In this document: piece by piece, positions 6,995 through 9,350 of the stretch
Layout: every line of letters starts with the position of its first letter
Numbering within the stretch: position 1 is the stretch's first letter
NCBI RefSeq assembly: GCF_934191625.1
Contig: NZ_CAKPUG010000011.1
Coordinates: 1 to 9,350, forward strand
DNA length: 9,350 nucleotides
Direction of reading: 5' to 3'
DNA from: an uncultured Lactococcus sp.
Lineage (GTDB): Bacteria; Bacillota; Bacilli; Lactobacillales; Streptococcaceae
Notes under the pieces: model-generated
Told to the model about the DNA's origin: nothing
Seen by the model: only the letters and a program-made list of their open reading frames with translations
The model's database searches: none
Made by a program: the position numbers and the translations under genes

Positions 6995-7597
6995 ATGTTA
7001 AATAAGAAGTTTCAAAAAATAGTATTAGTATTTGCACTTATCTTACTGCTATTTTCAGGAGCTGCTCCTATTTTTTCTATAAAGGTAGGAGCAGAAAGTT
7101 ATACAGTAGTGGGAAATGAGTCAAATGAAAATAATGAAGACCTATTTTTAGCTTCCGAAGCAGAAAAGTTGAAAGAATTTCAACAACAAGTTCATGCAGT
7201 AATAACCGTTAACCAAGAAGGAAATCAGGAAACAGCAACGATTTCCGATGCAGATTTAGTACAAGCATTGGAAAAGTCAGGTTATGTGGTTTCTCCTGAG
7301 ATTAAAAGGATAATGTTGCAGAGAGGGGCTGGAGTGACTAAAATAGTATAGTATGGTAATCGCAGAAACGGAAATTATAACCTTTATCTTTCAAGGAGTA
7401 TGTTGCAAGCTATAAAATATGCACAGTCAGGTATAAATGTTCTCACGGCAGCTATGTCTGCTTTTTCTGGTAATTTATTAATGTTTACACGTGGTATGAT
7501 AAGAGCGACTGTAAATATGATTAGGGCAAATGCAATTATTCATGGAAAAGTGTTTTATTCTCGTGCATGCCTTCCCAAAAGCTCTGGGAATCAGTAA
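6995..7597 (+). pseudogene. secreted bacteriocin-like protein interrupted by an in-frame amber codon
   Basis: ATG 6995 follows AGAAAGGCGG. The first 33 codons encode a signal peptide: LNKKFQK, a hydrophobic core, then a VGA cleavage site before ES. An acidic, Asn/Glu-rich region follows, then a segment containing QALEKSGYVVSPEIKR. Codon 119 is TAG (7349-7351). The same frame then stays open for 81 codons, YGNRRNGNYNLYLSRS and onwards, through a hydrophobic region, to TAA at 7595-7597. The piece after the TAG has no usable start of its own: ATG 7400 is one base from an AAGGAG. I infer one gene of 200 codons broken by a nonsense change, perhaps TGG to TAG. If the TAG is real, a 118-residue secreted protein remains. 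In-frame upstream starts exist at 6881 (GTG) and 6935 (ATG). I recognise no named family. A secreted antimicrobial or toxin is a guess from size, signal peptide and the small membrane gene that follows. Confidence 0.6.
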
Positions 7598-7599
7598 CC

Positions 7600-7845
7600 A
7601 TGCTCTGGAAAATTATAAACGAAGAAGACATGGCTCGGAAATACGACCAAGAAACGTCTTCAAAATACACAGCCTTTAATCAAGTGAACAACTCTTTTAT
7701 TGGTCCAATAAGTGGGTTTGTGATAGTCATTGCCCTACCAATTTATATTTTAGTTCTCTATCCCATTTACATCATAGTTACAGTCGTCCTTAATATTCAA
7801 GATTATCGAATAAGAAAAAAACAGCTTGAAAAATTATTAAAATAA
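7600..7845 (+). CDS. small membrane protein, possible immunity protein
   Basis: An 81-residue product that I do not recognise. The N-terminal 30 residues or so are polar. Residues about 33-66 are strongly hydrophobic with prolines at 37, 47 and 55, giving one long or two short membrane segments. The C-terminus, RIRKKQLEKLLK, is basic and probably cytoplasmic. ATG 7600 lies two bases after the TAA of the upstream gene (TAACCATG), which suggests translational coupling. The upstream ATG at 7567 has no ribosome binding site and would overlap the previous gene; ATG 7630 is a third option. Position, size and topology fit an immunity protein for the upstream secreted product, but that is inference. 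A terminator follows immediately. Confidence 0.65.
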   Translation: MLWKIINEEDMARKYDQETSSKYTAFNQVNNSFIGPISGFVIVIALPIYILVLYPIYIIVTVVLNIQDYRIRKKQLEKLLK

Positions 7846-7882
7846 AAAAAAGAATAAGCTTTTTATAGGCTTATTCTTTTTT
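7846..7882. terminator. bidirectional terminator between the small membrane gene and def
   Basis: AAAAAAGAATAAGC (7846-7859) pairs with GCTTATTCTTTTTT (7869-7882). The A-rich left arm and T-rich right arm give a U tract in either direction. It begins right after the stop codon of the 7600-7845 gene and lies 11 bases from the end of def, so it serves both converging transcripts. Confidence 0.9.
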
Positions 7883-7893
7883 ATTGAGCAAAA

Positions 7894-8520
7894 TTATTGG
7901 ACAATCAAAAGACCGTCTTTAATAGCCCAAGGCTCTTTTTCATTGATATGATCGTAGAACATGATACCATTTGTATGGTCAATTTCGTGTTGGACACACA
8001 TTGAAGGAAAATCTTTCAAACGTATTTTATGTTTTTCGTTGTTCTTGTCATAGTATTCCACTGTTACTCGCGCGTGACGGATAACCAGTCCAGGTACTTC
8101 ACGATCGACAGAAAGACAACCTTCACCAGACTCGATAGCAGCATCTTGAACAGAGTGGCTTACAATTTTAGCATTGTACATGATTTCTGCTAATTTATAA
8201 GCCTCTTTAGGTGCAACTTCATTGCCAGTTTCATCTACTTCCGGATCGTTAGGAATAAGGACAGCGATGATTTTTTTAGCAATATCTAGCTGATTCGCTG
8301 CTAAACCAACACCTGGACGGAGCTGCATTTTTTCTGAAATTACTGGATCTTGTGAATTACGGAGAAATTCCATCATTTTTTCGCCTAGAATGATATCCTC
8401 ATCAGACAAAGGTAAGCTCACTTCATCAGCAACCGTACGCAATGTTTCGTTTCCTTCACGGACGATATCATCCATGCTAATCATATGACTTGCTTTGATT
8501 AATTTTTCTTGTACAGACAT
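7894..8520 (-). CDS. def: peptide deformylase, type 2
   Basis: This metalloenzyme removes the N-formyl group from initiator methionine of nascent proteins at the ribosome. The 208-residue product carries all three family motifs: GVGLAANQ (70-77), EGCLS (133-137, metal-binding C135) and HEIDH (178-182, with H178 and H182 as ligands and E179 as catalytic base). The length and the insertion between motifs 1 and 2 ([11 protein letters not shown] region) fit the Gram-positive type 2 enzymes rather than the roughly 170-residue type 1. The start ATG is preceded on the minus strand by AAGGAAG with a six-base spacer. It is monocistronic here, with its own extended -10 promoter and a shared terminator. 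No damage is seen. Confidence 0.97.
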   Translation of the reverse strand: MSVQEKLIKASHMISMDDIVREGNETLRTVADEVSLPLSDEDIILGEKMMEFLRNSQDPVISEKMQLRPGVGLAANQLDIAKKIIAVLIPNDPEVDETGNEVAPKEAYKLAEIMYNAKIVSHSVQDAAIESGEGCLSVDREVPGLVIRHARVTVEYYDKNNEKHKIRLKDFPSMCVQHEIDHTNGIMFYDHINEKEPWAIKDGLLIVQ

Positions 8521-8555
8521 TTTTTACTTCCTTGATATATTATTACTATTAGTTA

Positions 8556-8564
8556 ATTATAGCA
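8556..8564 (-). promoter_or_regulatory. def promoter, extended -10
   Basis: On the minus strand the sequence reads TGCTATAAT, a perfect -10 hexamer (8561 to 8556) with a TGN extension. No convincing -35 is present; TAATCA at optimal spacing is weak, which an extended -10 can compensate for. The expected start near 8549 gives a leader of about 28 bases before the def start codon. Confidence 0.75.
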
Positions 8565-8618
8565 AAAAAACTGTGTTTTGATTACTATTACTGATTACTG
8601 AATATTATTATTGAAGAA

Positions 8619-8639
8619 ACTAACCAAAAAACTAACCAA
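8619..8639. repeat. short direct repeat upstream of def
   Basis: ACTAACCAA occurs at 8619-8627 and again at 8631-8639, a period of 12 bases, close to one helical turn. On the minus strand it reads TTGGTTAGT twice and lies about 55-80 bases upstream of the def -10. It could be a binding site for a dimeric regulator, or chance in AT-rich DNA. Confidence 0.4.
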
Positions 8640-8673
8640 GCAATGAAAATAGTGTGTATTAAAATTTATAAAA

Positions 8674-8709
8674 TAAAGAGCCATTAGAAGGATGTCTAAT
8701 GACTCTTTA
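8674..8709. terminator. hairpin, possible terminator of unknown transcript
   Basis: AAAGAG (8675-8680) pairs with CTCTTT (8703-8708), and CATTAGA (8682-8688) pairs with TCTAATG (8695-8701), with a single C-A mismatch and a six-base loop. Read on the minus strand it is followed by a T-rich tract (ATTTTATAAATTTT); on the plus strand the tail is poor. No neighbouring gene obviously needs it, so it may end a minus-strand transcript or be a relic. Confidence 0.5.
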
Positions 8710-9128
8710 CTTTGTAAATAATATTATTTTATCTCCTTGTATATTACTGCTCATATTTTTATTTTTCTCTAGAAATTTTGAATTATTGCCTGTAAGTGAA
8801 ACGAAAATGGTAGTGATAATATTCTTTTACAATAATTTGTACTAGAAAAAAGTTAGAGAAGGGTTATTCGGGAAAATATAAAGAGAATAAGTATCAAATG
8901 GGGGATATAGTGAGCTATGATTGGTAGGTATTATTCCCTGTTTTTTATACATATGGACAATGTAACAATTGTTTCGTATGGATGAAAAAGTAAGAGTAGA
9001 GTGGTACTTTTTTCGTCTATTTTTCTTAAGTATACTAACATCTACTGGAACTTATGAGGTTTATTTTTATTCTAAAAAATTTTACTGCCGTGTTTAAAAG
9101 TAAATAAAAACATTATGCATTTCTAGTA

Positions 9129-9134
9129 TATAAT
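9129..9134 (+). promoter_or_regulatory. possible -10 element of the right-edge gene
   Basis: TATAAT at 9129-9134, inside a TATATAAT context, lies 27 bases before the ATG at 9161. A ribosome binding site, AGAGAGG, sits at about 9147-9153. No good -35 is seen at 16-18 bases upstream. Confidence 0.4.
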
Positions 9135-9160
9135 AATTTCATCACAAGAGAGGAACACAG

Positions 9161-9350
9161 ATGAGAAGATATATTGGAAGATAAAAAAAGAATAACTTAT
9201 TGATATTAACAAAGATGTTCGTTCTGTGTGCCCTCCTGATAGGAAGTGGGACTCTTTTATTAAATTATCAACCTGTATATGGAAATAGCAATTCTACAAA
9301 AGTTGGATATGAAGCTATAATAAGTAGCTCGAGTGAAAGTGAGAATTCAA
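9161..9350 (+). pseudogene. 5' end of a secreted or surface protein gene with an early in-frame stop
   Basis: ATG 9161 has a good ribosome binding site but meets TAA at codon 8 (9182-9184). The same frame then stays open to the window edge and encodes KKNNLLILTK, a hydrophobic core (MFVLCALLIGSGTLLL) and a signal-peptide-like end at about PVYG, then a Ser/Glu-rich mature start ending SSSSESENS. The stop sits next to a run of seven A residues. Either the gene has a nonsense change after a normal start, or the true start is TTG 9200 or ATG 9215, neither with a clear ribosome binding site, preceded by a seven-residue minicistron. The low-complexity Ser/Glu start resembles small cell-wall-anchored proteins, but the sorting signal would lie outside the window. 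Confidence 0.5.

Larger units (their letters stand above)
8521..9160. other. 640-base intergenic region, no convincing gene
   Basis: The stretch is AT-rich and has stops in all frames at short intervals. Besides the def promoter it holds a tandem GATTACT/ATTACT patch near 8580-8600, a direct repeat of ACTAACCAA (8619-8639) and a hairpin (8674-8709). From about 8710 to 9110 I see no gene. Only short open stretches occur, such as a 39-codon one at 8978-9097 that has no ribosome binding site. Confidence 0.7.

Noticed and set aside
7400..7597. Independent 65-residue gene
   Set aside because: AAGGAG lies one base from the ATG, and the same frame is open back to the TAG at 7349. It is better read as the 3' part of an interrupted gene.
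8580..8600. GATTACT/ATTACT tandem patch as a regulatory repeat or CRISPR-like unit
   Set aside because: The units are too short and irregular, with no spacers; it is low-complexity sequence.
8978..9097. 39-codon open frame with hydrophobic middle
   Set aside because: It has no ribosome binding site or promoter, and its aromatic-rich composition is expected of translated AT-rich DNA.

Overview
The window looks like a chromosomal segment of a low-GC Gram-positive coccus, most likely Lactococcus or a close relative in the Streptococcaceae. This rests on the AT-rich sequence, the dnaG-rpoD pair, a ClpE-type Clp ATPase behind a textbook CtsR operator, a long type-2 peptide deformylase, and tRNA genes without encoded CCA. 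The genus is inferred from protein resemblance; no search could be run.

Layout. (1) 4-961 is a tightly packed array of ten tRNA genes on the plus strand, Gly(GCC)-Arg(ACG)-Pro(TGG)-Met(CAT)-Ile2(CAT)-Ser(TGA)-Phe(GAA)-Gly(TCC)-Ile(GAT)-Ser(GCT), closed by an intrinsic terminator at 969-996. (2) 1035-4339 holds dnaG (primase) and rpoD (primary sigma factor), the classic macromolecular-synthesis pair, ending in a terminator at 4345-4379. (3) 4417-6816 holds clpE with its extended -10 promoter, a CtsR box, a three-codon minicistron and a terminator at 6844-6880. (4) 6995-7845 is a small AT-rich accessory insert. It has a signal-peptide protein interrupted by an in-frame amber codon and, two bases after its end, a small membrane protein; this resembles a secreted toxin or bacteriocin with its immunity protein. 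(5) 7846-7882 is a bidirectional terminator shared with def (peptide deformylase) on the minus strand, 7894-8520. (6) 8521-9160 is non-coding, apart from the def promoter, a short direct repeat and a hairpin. (7) 9161 to the right edge is the beginning of another secreted protein, also with an in-frame stop near its start.

The core genes are ordinary housekeeping functions: tRNA supply, replication priming, promoter recognition, protein quality control and N-terminal deformylation of new proteins. The most unusual feature is in rpoD. The protein is predicted at about 460 residues, against roughly 370 for typical Firmicute SigA. Its N-terminal 50 residues or so read like the IF2_N domain of translation initiation factor IF-2, placed ahead of sigma region 1.1. 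The second point of interest is the secreted-protein/membrane-protein cassette between clpE and def. Both secreted-protein genes in the window carry nonsense codons, which suggests decay of accessory surface or secreted functions, or sequencing error.
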